Shown here in pieces: positions 9,231 to 18,401 of a stretch of 37,508 bases of DNA (the stretch's first letter is position 1; the number at the start of each line of letters is the position of its first letter). Location of the stretch: assembly GCA_938028465.1 (NCBI GenBank), contig CALJAA010000041.1, forward strand, positions 1 through 37,508. The letters run 5' to 3'. The notes under the pieces were generated by a model. The model made no database searches. It was given only the letters and a program-made list of their open reading frames with translations, and was not told the origin of the DNA. A program made the translations under genes and the position numbers. The stretch comes from an uncultured Granulosicoccaceae bacterium. GTDB lineage: Bacteria > Pseudomonadota > Gammaproteobacteria > Granulosicoccales > Granulosicoccaceae.

Positions 9231-9612
9231 CCTCAGAGCCGTAGTTACCGATCTCAATAAGATTACCGTCAGGGTCGTTTACATAAACCGATGTAATCGG
9301 CCCTAACGCACCCGTTCGCTCTACTGGCCCTTCGATCACTTCTACACCAGCCTCATTAAATATTTCAACCCAATCCGCAACCGGCGTGGTGCAGATAAAA
9401 CACCAATCTTGTGAGCCAGGGGTTGGATGTGTTGCATGGGGTTTAAATTCTTCGCCTGCAACATGTAAATTAATTTTTTGCTCGCCAAACATGAGTGCCT
9501 TACGATTATCACCAAAGCTGGCTACCGCCATGCCTAATACTTTGACATAGAACTCAATACACTTATCAATATCATTGGTGGTGAGCACGACATGGTCTAT
9601 GGTATATATCAT
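9214..9612 (-). CDS. VOC-superfamily (glyoxalase/dioxygenase fold) protein
   Basis: A 132-residue single vicinal-oxygen-chelate module. It starts with IDHVVLTTNDIDKCIEFYVKVLGM (first beta-alpha unit, probable metal ligand H7), has INLHVAGEEF in the middle and ends with SVYVNDPDGNLIEIGNYG, which supplies the usual C-terminal glutamate ligand. VOC proteins include glyoxalase I, extradiol dioxygenases, fosfomycin and bleomycin resistance proteins, and methylmalonyl-CoA epimerase; the sequence does not decide among them. It is the last gene of the minus-strand sulfur cluster, 39 bases after the S24-like gene, and may be read through from it. Its 3' end overlaps the S9 peptidase gene by 17 bases. 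Confidence 0.85.
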   Translation of the reverse strand: MIYTIDHVVLTTNDIDKCIEFYVKVLGMAVASFGDNRKALMFGEQKINLHVAGEEFKPHATHPTPGSQDWCFICTTPVADWVEIFNEAGVEVIEGPVERTGALGPITSVYVNDPDGNLIEIGNYGSEVKLLY

Positions 9613-9651
9613 TTAATTCGGCGCGGTAGGGCTTGAGTTAACTAGCATTAA

Positions 9652-10056
9652 TCAACGATAGTGCTTAGAGTAACTACGCCTTAGCCCAGCACGCTGCACG
9701 ATCACTCCAACTAATTGCTGAGTTTTAATCGATACTCCACTATGCTCAAAGCCGTCTTGAAGTGCGTTTAACGTTATGCGTGTTTGATCAACTGAGGAGG
9801 CTTGGCGAAATACGTATTCTGCATCATCTTCGCTTTTGCCACTAACAGCTGACTCATCAACCCGAGCCAATACGTAAGCACCCTCAGTAACGGTTGCTGA
9901 TGGGTCAATCACGATGAGGCAGCCTTGTTTGAATTCAGGCTCCATTGAGGCATCGAGCACACGTAGTGCGAATGTAGCAGAGTCTGCGCAGGTGGGTGAT
10001 TCGGCTACCGCTTCCTCAGCTACCTTTGGCCTAAACTTAAGCGGGAACGTATTCAA
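9652..10056 (-). CDS. S24/LexA-like peptidase-fold protein lacking a DNA-binding domain
   Basis: A 134-residue protein built almost only from the LexA/UmuD/CI C-terminal fold. LRVLDASMEPEFKQGCLIVID (about 31-51) holds the serine position S37, and GAYVLARVDE is the following strand. The usual lysine motif (VKR in LexA) reads VFR at 82-84, so the general-base lysine appears to be replaced by phenylalanine; QQLVGVIVQRAG is the final strand. No helix-turn-helix precedes the fold, unlike LexA or CI. Its ATG overlaps the stop of the upstream transporter gene (ATGA), so translation is probably coupled to that of the thiosulfate-type transporter. A catalytically dead sensor or scaffold seems likelier than a self-cleaving repressor. 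The function is not known to me. Confidence 0.78.
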   Translation of the reverse strand: MNTFPLKFRPKVAEEAVAESPTCADSATFALRVLDASMEPEFKQGCLIVIDPSATVTEGAYVLARVDESAVSGKSEDDAEYVFRQASSVDQTRITLNALQDGFEHSGVSIKTQQLVGVIVQRAGLRRSYSKHYR

Positions 10057-11192
10057 TCGTCGCGCCTCATCAATACAATATCAACGAGGCCTTTACCAAA
10101 GGCTGTAATCCAAGCCATATCTGAAAAGCGGTGGTACTGTGCGCGCAACGTGACTGCACTACCAAACAGAATAGAGGCTGTAGCAACAAACGACCCTAAT
10201 GCCAGTGTCGAGATACCTGACACACCTTGCCCAATGGTGCAGCCCAAAGCCAAGATTCCACCGAATCCCATTAGAGCTGCACCAACAAAATGCGCAACCA
10301 TATCGCCAGACTGTGAGAAGGCTTCCAGGCGAAGCGAGCGTGTGAGTAAACCATAGACAAAGGATCCAAACACGATGCCAGCCACCATCACAACACCAAA
10401 GCTGATGGTTGCGCCGGTGTAGGTCATTAAATACATGAGCGTGTTGCCCGATGGCGCTATAAAACTGAAGCTTTCAATTGGTACCGGATCAAAATCATCA
10501 AGGCCAAGCCATCCTGTTGCTAGCCACCCGCCGACTACGCATAAACCAATAGTGCTGCCTGCTAATACATTGTTGGAGTTACCTATAAAACCCGGTTGTC
10601 GCAAAGCCCAAAACAACATTAGGGCTGCGATCAACACACCGGCAGCAGCTGCCAACCCTGTTGATGCCGACCCACTAACCCAGTAATTGATCATTTGATG
10701 TAATCCCTGATCAGCAATACCCTTGTCACTTAAATCTACGGTAAACGGTTCTATGTAATCCACTCGAAGAACACCGAGCAAACCACGCAGTGTCATATAC
10801 GCTGAAATACCCATAACCAAAAACACAAACAATGACTTTAGGCTGCCATTGCCCATGCGCACCAATGTGCGTTGCCCACAACCGCCGCTAAGTGTCATTC
10901 CAATACCGAAAAGTAGACCGCCAAGAACATAGCCTAGCCAAGCAAATGATGGCACTCTATATCGACTCTCATTTACCGCTACCAAATCGAATAGCTCTAA
11001 CAGCTGCACACCGATGATAGCCAAGGCCATTGCAAACACCCAAGCTGCAAACCGCCCTCGATTTTGAAAGTTCACCCAATCGCTGATTGCGCCCATCGTG
11101 CAGTATTGAGTTTTGTTGCCGACAACACCAAAAATAAAGGCAAGCGCAAAACCTGCACCAGAGACTATGTGAATATTGCTAAGCTCTTCCAT
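10053..11192 (-). CDS. tsuA: YeeE/YedE-family membrane protein (TsuA-like sulfur-compound transporter)
   Basis: A 379-residue, highly hydrophobic protein with about nine or more membrane segments and the two-repeat architecture of the YeeE/YedE (DUF395) family. Conserved cysteines are C31 (QYCTMGA), C105 (SGGCGQRTLVRMGNG) and C318 (ALGCTIGQGVSG). They correspond to the three cysteines that pass thiosulfate through the channel in the structurally studied TsuA. Family members import thiosulfate or related sulfane sulfur. A TusA-like gene precedes it by 22 bases, the classic TsuA-TsuB pairing, and an S24-like gene is coupled downstream through ATGA. The role in sulfur uptake is strongly suggested; the exact substrate is inference. 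Confidence 0.88.
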   Translation of the reverse strand: MEELSNIHIVSGAGFALAFIFGVVGNKTQYCTMGAISDWVNFQNRGRFAAWVFAMALAIIGVQLLELFDLVAVNESRYRVPSFAWLGYVLGGLLFGIGMTLSGGCGQRTLVRMGNGSLKSLFVFLVMGISAYMTLRGLLGVLRVDYIEPFTVDLSDKGIADQGLHQMINYWVSGSASTGLAAAAGVLIAALMLFWALRQPGFIGNSNNVLAGSTIGLCVVGGWLATGWLGLDDFDPVPIESFSFIAPSGNTLMYLMTYTGATISFGVVMVAGIVFGSFVYGLLTRSLRLEAFSQSGDMVAHFVGAALMGFGGILALGCTIGQGVSGISTLALGSFVATASILFGSAVTLRAQYHRFSDMAWITAFGKGLVDIVLMRRDD

Positions 11193-11214
11193 AAATTAAT
11201 ACCACTCACACCAC

Positions 11215-11445
11215 TTAGGCTTTTTGTAGCTTGAAGATGAATTTTTCACCGTCTATATTGGTTTCGAGTAACTCGTTACCTGTTTGTTTGGCTAGGAGTT
11301 CGAAATCGCCTTCTGACGCCGGATCAGTTGAAATGATTTCCAGCACCGCACCCGGCTCTAAGTCTTTCAGTGCTTGCTTAGCCTTGATAATAGGGATTGG
11401 GCAATTCATGCCCGATACATCCAATACAGTGTTCTCTTCACTCAT
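11215..11445 (-). CDS. tusA: TusA/SirA-family sulfur carrier protein
   Basis: A 76-residue protein with the TusA fold. LDVSGMNCPIPIIKAKQAL contains the CPxP motif, with the sulfur-carrying cysteine at C15, followed by the family pattern LEPGAVLEIISTDPASEGDF. TusA-type proteins carry persulfide sulfur between rhodaneses, DsrE-type proteins and final acceptors. Here it sits between a DsrK-like gene and a YeeE/TsuA-like transporter, so it could be the intracellular acceptor of imported sulfur (TsuB role) and the donor towards DsrC. GAGGG in good position supports the ATG. It is 96 bases after the dsrK-like stop, the widest spacing within this cluster, so a second promoter is possible. Confidence 0.9.
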   Translation of the reverse strand: MSEENTVLDVSGMNCPIPIIKAKQALKDLEPGAVLEIISTDPASEGDFELLAKQTGNELLETNIDGEKFIFKLQKA

Positions 11446-11541
11446 GATACTACCCTCAATCGTTTTGCTTATTTTAGCGTAATACAGCTGCCCTTGTTAA
11501 TAAGGCTCTTCGCCTTTAACCGTAAGTCTTGTAACGCTAAT

Positions 11542-13023
11542 TCAGCTTTTTGTCATTACTAGTGCATCACCTACTATTTGATGCACACTTATGACTTGAT
11601 CCAAAGCAAAACCATAGTGCGGAAACACCTGTGCAAACTGGCTTTTGCATATTGCACACATCGCCGCCATATGAGTAATGCCATGTTTTTTGTGCAAGGC
11701 TTGAAAGGCACTCATGCGCGGTTTCGCACCTGCAGTGCGTAGCTCGGATAGCTCATCCGTGAGTAAACCACCACCCCCACCGCAACAAAATGTATTTTGG
11801 CCCGTGGTGTTGGGTGCCATATCAAAAAAATAATTACAGCTGGCTTGCAACACTTCTCGCGGGATTGTCAACTGACCGTTTGGCACATCGCCCAGTTGAG
11901 ATGCTCTGGCAACATTGCACGAATCATGAAACGTGATTCTGCGATGATCATTTTTGGAAGCATCTAGCGTGATTTGTTTAGCCTCAATTAATTGATGCGT
12001 CACCTCAACAATATGTTGCGGCACCGGGTAGCGCCTATCCAGGGTTGATACTTTTTCTAGCAATGGCGGCAAGTAATTACAGGCAACCCGCCAAGCATGC
12101 CCACATTCACCAAATACAATGCGCCTTACCTTTAGCTCATTGGCGGCTTGCACAATCCGCTCAGCCATTTCTTCCAAGCGTTGTTTGTTACCGGTAAACA
12201 AACCAAAATTGGCAGCCTCTGATGCAAAGCTGCTGATCGTCCAGCTTAACCCTGCCTCGTGAAACACCTTGGCATATCCAATTAAGCCATCCACATGTGG
12301 CTCTGCAAAAAAATCAGCAGATGGAGTCACTAGTAATATATCTGCGTTGGCCTGATCTAACGGCAACTTTACGTTTATCCCTGTCTCTTCAACAATATCT
12401 TCTTCAAGTCCTTCTAACGTATCCGCCAATGCAGGGCCTGGCAACCCAAGGTTATTGCCCTTAGTTAACGCTTTACTGATTATTTGATTACTGTATTTTT
12501 GCCCAAGCCCGATCTTATCGAGGATGCGCCTGCCCACCATCGAAATTTCAGCGGTATCAATACCGATGGGGCAAGAAGATGCACAACGCCTACATTGTGA
12601 GCATTGATGGAAGTAGCGATACCAATCATCAATGACGTCTTCTGTTAGATCTTCAGCACCTACTAACTTAGGTACAAGCTTACCGGCAACCGTGAAATAA
12701 CGTCGGTACACCTTACGTAACAGGTCTTGCCGGGCAACTGGCATATTGTTTGGATCACCCGTGCCTAAAAAATAATGGCATTTATCAGTACACGCTCCGC
12801 ACTTAATACAAGAATCCAGATAAACCCGTAAGGCTCTTGATTGCTTAAGTTCAACACCTAAGGTTTCAAGCGCCACAACCTTCCAGTTATCAATTAGCTC
12901 CGAGGGCAGATCCAGCGCGGTTTGCACATCCGCATTCGCTTGATAAGGCTGGCTATGGCTCATTGAACCCAGCTTGAGCTCCGGCACTTTTATTTTCAGT
13001 GGGAGCAGATCGCTTTTAGCCAC
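11542..13023 (-). CDS. dsrK: DsrK-like / HdrD-like iron-sulfur heterodisulfide-reductase-type subunit
   Basis: A 493-residue cytoplasmic electron-transfer protein. Two [4Fe-4S] motifs lie in the N-terminal part: C72-C75-C78-C82 (CIKCGACTDKC) and C141-C144-C147-C151 (CSQCRRCASSC, then P). The C-terminal half has the HdrB/DsrK CCG domain: GECGHAWR (C307), FHDSCN (C369), FCCGGGGGLLTDEL (C413, C414) and AMCAICK (C456, C459), which binds the special cluster that reduces or oxidises disulfides or trisulfides. In the Dsr system DsrK works on the DsrC trisulfide. The GTG start has AGAGGG nine bases upstream and overlaps the end of the dsrM-like gene by eight bases, implying coupled synthesis of a membrane-bound complex. 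Confidence 0.87.
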   Translation of the reverse strand: MAKSDLLPLKIKVPELKLGSMSHSQPYQANADVQTALDLPSELIDNWKVVALETLGVELKQSRALRVYLDSCIKCGACTDKCHYFLGTGDPNNMPVARQDLLRKVYRRYFTVAGKLVPKLVGAEDLTEDVIDDWYRYFHQCSQCRRCASSCPIGIDTAEISMVGRRILDKIGLGQKYSNQIISKALTKGNNLGLPGPALADTLEGLEEDIVEETGINVKLPLDQANADILLVTPSADFFAEPHVDGLIGYAKVFHEAGLSWTISSFASEAANFGLFTGNKQRLEEMAERIVQAANELKVRRIVFGECGHAWRVACNYLPPLLEKVSTLDRRYPVPQHIVEVTHQLIEAKQITLDASKNDHRRITFHDSCNVARASQLGDVPNGQLTIPREVLQASCNYFFDMAPNTTGQNTFCCGGGGGLLTDELSELRTAGAKPRMSAFQALHKKHGITHMAAMCAICKSQFAQVFPHYGFALDQVISVHQIVGDALVMTKS

Positions 13024-13726
13024 TGTTGCGACCCTCTGCTTTCGCGGATTTTATTCGAGTTCGCTTTTTATCTCGCGTCATGATCGACGGGCTAAAAAAG
13101 AATCCTGGTGCATGCAACAACTTGGAAAACGGAAACACGATAAACAAAATCGCTGCTAACAATAAATGCACGATCAACAGCCAGCCCGATGGAAATTCGC
13201 TTTGTAGCTGATTTACCACCGACAAAAAGTAGTGACGTACTGATTCTAAATCGTTGTGATTAGTCCAACGCATTAAAAAACCCGAGGACACAAGGCAGAG
13301 CAAAAAAACTAACCACAGGTAATCAGATGGCGCTGACACAAACCGCACGCGCGGCACCACAATGCGCCGAGCCAATAAGCCGATCAAACCCACCATAGTA
13401 ACTAGGCTTGCAAACTTGGCCTCACTAGCGATAAATGCAAACCATGCCCAATCTATTTGTGCAAACAAATTGATATGAAATAGCAACAGCCACAGCAATC
13501 CAACATGGAACAACCACGCGAATACCCACGTCCATGTTGATGAACGAAACAAGGTTTTGAACAGAAACAATTCGCTCACCACGCGATGCAACTGGCCACG
13601 ACGGCTAAACGGCGCTGGCGTTAATGGCATGTGGCGTAATTGCGGTGTGCAAGCAAACTGTATCACTCGCCAAACAATGCCTGCTAAGCACAAGGCCAAA
13701 GCCAGTAGAACCAATGCGGCGATCAT
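13016..13726 (-). CDS. dsrM: DsrM-like / NarI-like cytochrome b membrane subunit
   Basis: A 236-residue integral membrane protein with about five hydrophobic segments. Likely heme-b ligands are histidines in membrane segments: H74 (WLFHVGLLWLLLFH), H84, H187 (IVHLLLAAILFIVFPF) and H205 (KLLHAPG). The VHLLLAA...PFSKLLHAPG end matches the NarI/DsrM pattern, in which electrons move between quinone and a cytoplasmic partner. The gene order dsrM-dsrK with an eight-base overlap, and dsrC 35 bases upstream, makes a DsrMK complex the likely product. DsrJ, DsrO and DsrP, which complete the complex in sulfate reducers and purple sulfur bacteria, are not in the window. The C-terminal tail is basic and cytoplasmic. 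Confidence 0.8.
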   Translation of the reverse strand: MIAALVLLALALCLAGIVWRVIQFACTPQLRHMPLTPAPFSRRGQLHRVVSELFLFKTLFRSSTWTWVFAWLFHVGLLWLLLFHINLFAQIDWAWFAFIASEAKFASLVTMVGLIGLLARRIVVPRVRFVSAPSDYLWLVFLLCLVSSGFLMRWTNHNDLESVRHYFLSVVNQLQSEFPSGWLLIVHLLLAAILFIVFPFSKLLHAPGFFFSPSIMTRDKKRTRIKSAKAEGRNSG

Positions 13727-13761
13727 TTGTTAACGATCATAAGCATGGCTAGAATCACTTT

Positions 13762-14085
13762 TTAGACACAACCAGTAGGCTTTGGCAGGCCTGCGTATTT
13801 ACAAGCTTGCTTTGCCGGACCATGCGGGAATAACTCGTAAAGATATTTGCTGTTGCCCTTCTCCTGCCCCAGCTTTTTACCGATTTGCTTGGTTAGGATG
13901 CGAATCGCCGGTGCGATTTCGTATTGCTCGTAATAACCACGCAAAAAATCAATGACTTCCCAGTGATTAGGCGTTAACTCGCAATCGTCCGCCTTCGCCA
14001 TAGCATTAGCAATATCAATGGTCCAATCTTCAAGGTTAAGTAAATAACCTTCTTCATCAGTTGAGATGTTGAGTTGGTCTAGCAT
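13762..14085 (-). CDS. dsrC: DsrC sulfur-carrier protein with both C-terminal arm cysteines
   Basis: A 107-residue protein from ATG 14085; an upstream in-frame TTG at 14100 would add five residues, and neither start has a clear Shine-Dalgarno. The whole length follows DsrC/TusE: DEEGYLLNLEDWTIDIANAMA, ELTPNHWEVIDFLRGYYE, IAPAIRILTKQIGKKLG, GNSKYLYELFPHGPAKQACK and the end GLPKPTGCV. The arm contains C95 and C106 in a C-X10-C arrangement, which distinguishes true DsrC from TusE, which keeps only the last cysteine. DsrC carries sulfite-derived sulfur as a trisulfide that a DsrMK-type complex resolves. It is the first gene of the cluster and sits directly before dsrM- and dsrK-like genes, yet no dsrAB is present here. 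Confidence 0.92.
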   Translation of the reverse strand: MLDQLNISTDEEGYLLNLEDWTIDIANAMAKADDCELTPNHWEVIDFLRGYYEQYEIAPAIRILTKQIGKKLGQEKGNSKYLYELFPHGPAKQACKYAGLPKPTGCV

Positions 14086-14127
14086 GGTGTAATGATTCAA
14101 ATTGAACGCGATAATGCCTGTTAGCCA

Positions 14128-14133
14128 ACTATA
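14128..14133 (-). promoter_or_regulatory. Possible -10 box upstream of dsrC
   Basis: On the minus strand TATAGT lies 42 bases upstream of the dsrC start codon, matching five of six consensus positions. I do not see a good -35 box at the right spacing, so this is only a candidate for the promoter of the sulfur cluster. Confidence 0.3.
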
Positions 14134-14165
14134 CCTCAGGCCATCAGCAAAAAGAGCACAACCCA

Positions 14166-14197
14166 GCGCTTACCCACCCATGAAGTACCGTAAGCGC
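14166..14197. repeat. Perfect 8-bp inverted repeat between methylmalonyl-CoA mutase and dsrC
   Basis: GCGCTTAC and GTAAGCGC face each other across 16 bases, 33 bases after the mutase stop. On the minus transcript a CTCTTTTT stretch follows about ten bases later. It could end the pcc-mutase transcript, or be an operator for the sulfur cluster that starts just downstream. Either way it marks the boundary between the two same-strand units. Confidence 0.5.
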
Positions 14198-14230
14198 ATC
14201 AATCCTACCCACTTGCATCTGATTGCTGGC

Positions 14231-16366
14231 CTAGCGGTTGCGCCGATCGCCCTTGATTCTGCCCAAAACAGCCTGAGCCGCATCCATCACATTAGTTCCA
14301 GGGCCAAATATTTCATCCACGCCAGCATCGAGTAAAAATGCATAGTCTTGTTCGGGGACTACGCCACCGCACACCACATTGATATCTTCTCGGCCTTTGT
14401 TTTTAAGCTCAACCACCAGCTCTGGCAACAACGTTTTATGGCCACCTGCAAGCGATGAAGCGCCCACTACATCAACACCTAAATCTATCGCACGCTGTGC
14501 AACCTCAGCCGGAGTTTCAAACAAATCAGATAAGCTCACATCAAACCCCATATCCGTAAAGGCTGACGCAATGACCTTTGCACCACGGTCATGCCCATCT
14601 TGCCCCATCTTGGCTACAAGGATACGTGGGTGACGACCTTGCTCGGTCACGTATTCTTTGATTCGCTCTTGCATCATTTTGTACTCAGGCGACTCGGCAA
14701 CGGCATCACCGTATACGCCCGCTACGATTTCAGACTCTGCTTGATAGCGGCCAAAGCTAGCTTCCATTGCTGACGATATTTCGCCTAAGGTGGCACGATG
14801 CCGAGCAGCCTCTACAGCAAGTTCTAACAAGTTACCCTTGCCACTTGCACTCGCCTCTTCAATCGCAAGTAGTGCCGCCTTACACGCCGCTTCTTTACGT
14901 GTACCTTTGATCGAGTTAAGCCTATCAACCTGGGATTGGCGCACCTTACTGTTATCCACTTCCAACACATCAATTGTGGGTTCGTCTTCAAGCCGAAAAC
15001 GATTAACACCCACGACAACATCTTGCACCTGATCAACTCGTGCTTGCCGATTTGCAGCTGCTGCTTCAATACGAGCTTTAGGCATACCCGAGGCGACCGC
15101 TTTCGTCATCCCGCCTAAGGCTTCAACTTCTTCAATTATTTGCCAAGCCTCATCCGCCAGCTCTTTAGTGAGCGCTTCAACATAGTAAGAACCTCCAAGG
15201 GGATCAACCGTGTCGGTAACGCCGGTTTCATGTTGCAGTATCAGTTGCGTATTACGCGCGATTCGAGCCGATGTTTCGGTGGGTAACGCAATGGCCTCAT
15301 CAAACGAATTGGTGTGTAGCGACTGCGTACCACCAAGCACGGCAGCCATCGCTTCGTAGCTGGTGCGCACAACATTGTTGTAGGGGTCTTGCTCTGCCAA
15401 CGACACCCCTGATGTTTGGCAGTGCGTACGTAAGGACTTAGAGCGAGCCGTTTTGGCACCAAAATCAGTCATGATTTTTGACCATATTTGCCTGGCCGCA
15501 CGCAGCTTAGCAACCTCCATGAAAAAGTTCATACCAATACAAAAGAAAAACGATAGTCGAGGAGCAAATGCATCGACATCCAATCCACGTGCTTTAGCGA
15601 CCCTGACGTATTCCATACCATCACACAGCGTGAACGCGAGCTCTTGAGCTAAAGTAGAACCTGCTTCCTGCATATGATATCCAGAGATGGATATCGAATT
15701 AAACTTAGGCATATTGCCTGCCGTGTACTCGATGATGTCCGCCACAATCCGCATAGACGGCTCGGGCGGGTAGATATAGGTGTTGCGCACCATAAACTCT
15801 TTTAGAATATCGTTTTGTATCGTGCCCGATAACGCTTTTGTATCGACTCCTTGCTCTTGACCCGCCACGATAAACATCGCCAATGTTGGTATTACCGCGC
15901 CATTCATTGTCATTGATACCGACATCGATTCCAATGGAATTCCGTCAAAGAGGATTTTCATATCCTCAACTGAATCAATCGCTACCCCTGCCTTTCCAAC
16001 ATCACCCGTTACTCTTGGGTGATCACTGTCATAACCACGATGCGTCGCAAGATCGAACGCGACGGACAAACCCTTCTGGCCACCCGCTAAGTTTTTTCGA
16101 TAAAACGCGTTTGATTCTTCCGCTGTTGAAAAACCCGCGTACTGACGAATAGTCCATGGCCTACCCGTATACATTGTGGCCTTAACGCCTCGGGTGAAAG
16201 GCTCGAATCCTGGCAATTCTGTCGCAACTGCATCGGGCACATCATCAGCTGTGTATAGAGGCTTTATATTTATACCTTCGGGTGTCATCCGGCAAAGCTT
16301 GGCTGGGTCGCCACCTTTTTGCTCGGCAGATGCTAGCTCCTCCCACTTTTTTGGAAGCTCACTCAT
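14231..16366 (-). CDS. scpA: Methylmalonyl-CoA mutase, adenosylcobalamin-dependent, single-chain form
   Basis: Interconverts (R)-methylmalonyl-CoA and succinyl-CoA, the last step of propionate assimilation. The protein is 711 residues, the usual size of the homodimeric form. The TIM-barrel part has [32 protein letters not shown] and [18 protein letters not shown]. The C-terminal B12 domain has [10 protein letters not shown], with the cobalt-ligand histidine at about H592, then [13 protein letters not shown] and [14 protein letters not shown] at 16366 has GGAG seven bases upstream; a GTG three bases earlier is less likely. It overlaps the pccA stop by eight bases, so the order pccB-pccA-mutase is an operon. 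No epimerase or MeaB-type chaperone gene is in the window. Confidence 0.95.
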   Translation of the reverse strand: MSELPKKWEELASAEQKGGDPAKLCRMTPEGINIKPLYTADDVPDAVATELPGFEPFTRGVKATMYTGRPWTIRQYAGFSTAEESNAFYRKNLAGGQKGLSVAFDLATHRGYDSDHPRVTGDVGKAGVAIDSVEDMKILFDGIPLESMSVSMTMNGAVIPTLAMFIVAGQEQGVDTKALSGTIQNDILKEFMVRNTYIYPPEPSMRIVADIIEYTAGNMPKFNSISISGYHMQEAGSTLAQELAFTLCDGMEYVRVAKARGLDVDAFAPRLSFFFCIGMNFFMEVAKLRAARQIWSKIMTDFGAKTARSKSLRTHCQTSGVSLAEQDPYNNVVRTSYEAMAAVLGGTQSLHTNSFDEAIALPTETSARIARNTQLILQHETGVTDTVDPLGGSYYVEALTKELADEAWQIIEEVEALGGMTKAVASGMPKARIEAAAANRQARVDQVQDVVVGVNRFRLEDEPTIDVLEVDNSKVRQSQVDRLNSIKGTRKEAACKAALLAIEEASASGKGNLLELAVEAARHRATLGEISSAMEASFGRYQAESEIVAGVYGDAVAESPEYKMMQERIKEYVTEQGRHPRILVAKMGQDGHDRGAKVIASAFTDMGFDVSLSDLFETPAEVAQRAIDLGVDVVGASSLAGGHKTLLPELVVELKNKGREDINVVCGGVVPEQDYAFLLDAGVDEIFGPGTNVMDAAQAVLGRIKGDRRNR

Positions 16367-18389
16367 CACCGAACTCCATGATAGTTTCGTCCACGGCTAA
16401 GCTATCGCCCTCTGCACAGCGTATTGACTTAACGGTACCGGCTTTTTCGGCACGCAGCACGTTTTCCATTTTCATTGCTTCAACGATGGCTAAGGCCTGG
16501 CCTTCTTCCACCGCATCACCTTCTGCAACCATCAGTGACAGTAGCAAGCCAGGCATAGGGCAAAGTAAGTACTTTGAAGTATCAGCCGCTTCCTTTTCAG
16601 GCAGTAAATCGTGTAGCTCCGCATCCGCAACCGACAACACCAGCGTATTGGCGTCGATACCGCCCATCCGGATGCGATAACCATCGATGGTTGTATTGAT
16701 CTTGGCGGTAAATGCGTGATTGATAGAGTCAGCCATTTCTAACTGTGCGTGAATAAGCGTATCACCCGGCAACCAATGACTTTTAAGCTGCATCGATTCA
16801 TCACCGGCTAAGGCAAAGCTGATCCCTTCATCGTTAGCGGTGTATGTCACTCGATGGTTTTCTCTATTTATTCTGACCACTCTGTCAAACGGTCCTTTGT
16901 TAATTGTGTGGTCTCTACCCAAACCCGACATACCTGCGACCGCCATACGGGTCTGCTCAACACTGTAGGTAAACAGCGATACTGCAATCGCTTTTAATAA
17001 ACTGCCATCATCAAACTCAACACCGTTAAACCCGTCTGGATATTCTTCGTCAATAAATGCTGTGGTGATATTCCCTGATTTAAACCGCTCATGGCGCATC
17101 ACAGCCGACAAAAATGGGATGTTGTGGCCAATCCCTTCCAGCTCAAACTGATCTAATGCTGTAGACATCTCGTCAATAGCGAGTTCGCGGGTGTTGCTCC
17201 AAGTGCAGAGCTTGGCAATCATCGGATCGTAAAACAAACTGATTTCATCACCCTCAACTACGCCGGTATCGTTTCTGACCACTTTGTTAGCCAGGTTCAC
17301 CTCTTTTGGGGGGCGGTATTTAACTAACCGGCCGATTGATGGTAAAAAATTGCGATACGGATCTTCAGCATAAAGCCGACTTTCCATCGCCCAACCGTTG
17401 AGCTCGATATCTTCCTGTTTTAATGACAGCTTCTCACCGTTCGCGACGCGGATCATCTGCTCAACTAAATCAACACCGGTAATCATTTCGGTAACCGGAT
17501 GCTCCACTTGCAAACGAGTGTTCATCTCAAGGAAGTAAAAATTACGGTCTTTATCAACGATAAATTCGACCGTGCCAGCACTCTCATAGTTAACCGCTTT
17601 TGATAGCGCTACCGCCTCTTCACCCATTCTTGTACGAGTGGCTGCATCAAGGAATGGCGAGGGTGCTTCCTCAATGACTTTTTGGTTGCGCCTCTGTATA
17701 GAACACTCTCGCTCGCCAAGATAAATCGTATTGCCAAAGGAATCCGCTAATACCTGAATTTCAATATGACGAGGCTCAGTCACAAATTTTTCGATAAACA
17801 AGCGATCATCACCAAATGATGATTGAGCCTCAGAGCGAGATCGATCGTATCCTTCGCGTGCCTCTGCATCGTTCCAGGCGATACGCATGCCTTTACCACC
17901 GCCACCAGCACTCGCCTTGATCATCACCGGGTAGCCAATGTCAGTAGCGATTTTCACAGCATGATCAGCGCTATCAATTAACCCCATGAATCCTGGCACT
18001 GTCGTGACACCAGCATCCGCTGCAATTTTTTTAGACGTAATCTTATCGCCCATAGCTTCAATGGCTTGCTCACCCGGGCCAATAAATACAACGCCCGCCT
18101 CCGCTAAGCGTTTTTTAAACTCAACTCGTTCCGATAAAAATCCATAACCTGGGTGAACAGCTTCAGCACCCGATTGTTTGCAAGCGTCGATGATCTTATC
18201 GATAACCAAGTAACTTTCGCTAGCAGGTGAATTTCCAATGTGTACTGCTTCGTCAGCTTGCTTAACATGTTGTGCTTGCGCATCAGCATCGGAATAAACG
18301 GCAACCGTCGTTATGCCCATCTTGCGAGCACTTCGAATGACCCGACACGCGATCTCACCGCGGTTAGCAATCAGTATTTTCTTAAACAT
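16359..18389 (-). CDS. pccA: Propionyl-CoA (acyl-CoA) carboxylase alpha subunit: biotin carboxylase plus biotin carrier
   Basis: A 676-residue subunit that carboxylates biotin with ATP and bicarbonate. The N-terminal biotin-carboxylase part begins [20 protein letters not shown]. It shows [10 protein letters not shown], the ATP-grasp loop [32 protein letters not shown] and [16 protein letters not shown]. The C-terminal biotinyl domain has [11 protein letters not shown] with the biotinylated lysine at K640, and CPMPGLLL before it. This composition is that of PccA or MccA. The neighbouring pccB (12 bases upstream) and methylmalonyl-CoA mutase favour propionyl-CoA as substrate. The stop overlaps the mutase start. 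Confidence 0.95.
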   Translation of the reverse strand: MFKKILIANRGEIACRVIRSARKMGITTVAVYSDADAQAQHVKQADEAVHIGNSPASESYLVIDKIIDACKQSGAEAVHPGYGFLSERVEFKKRLAEAGVVFIGPGEQAIEAMGDKITSKKIAADAGVTTVPGFMGLIDSADHAVKIATDIGYPVMIKASAGGGGKGMRIAWNDAEAREGYDRSRSEAQSSFGDDRLFIEKFVTEPRHIEIQVLADSFGNTIYLGERECSIQRRNQKVIEEAPSPFLDAATRTRMGEEAVALSKAVNYESAGTVEFIVDKDRNFYFLEMNTRLQVEHPVTEMITGVDLVEQMIRVANGEKLSLKQEDIELNGWAMESRLYAEDPYRNFLPSIGRLVKYRPPKEVNLANKVVRNDTGVVEGDEISLFYDPMIAKLCTWSNTRELAIDEMSTALDQFELEGIGHNIPFLSAVMRHERFKSGNITTAFIDEEYPDGFNGVEFDDGSLLKAIAVSLFTYSVEQTRMAVAGMSGLGRDHTINKGPFDRVVRINRENHRVTYTANDEGISFALAGDESMQLKSHWLPGDTLIHAQLEMADSINHAFTAKINTTIDGYRIRMGGIDANTLVLSVADAELHDLLPEKEAADTSKYLLCPMPGLLLSLMVAEGDAVEEGQALAIVEAMKMENVLRAEKAGTVKSIRCAEGDSLAVDETIMEFGDE

Positions 18390-18401
18390 GAAGATTGCTC
18401 C

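Noticed and set aside
9214..9612. VOC protein as the missing methylmalonyl-CoA epimerase for the nearby mutase
   Set aside because: It lies at the far end of the sulfur cluster, over 4 kb from the mutase, and its sequence resembles generic VOC proteins rather than the epimerase; family fold alone is not enough.
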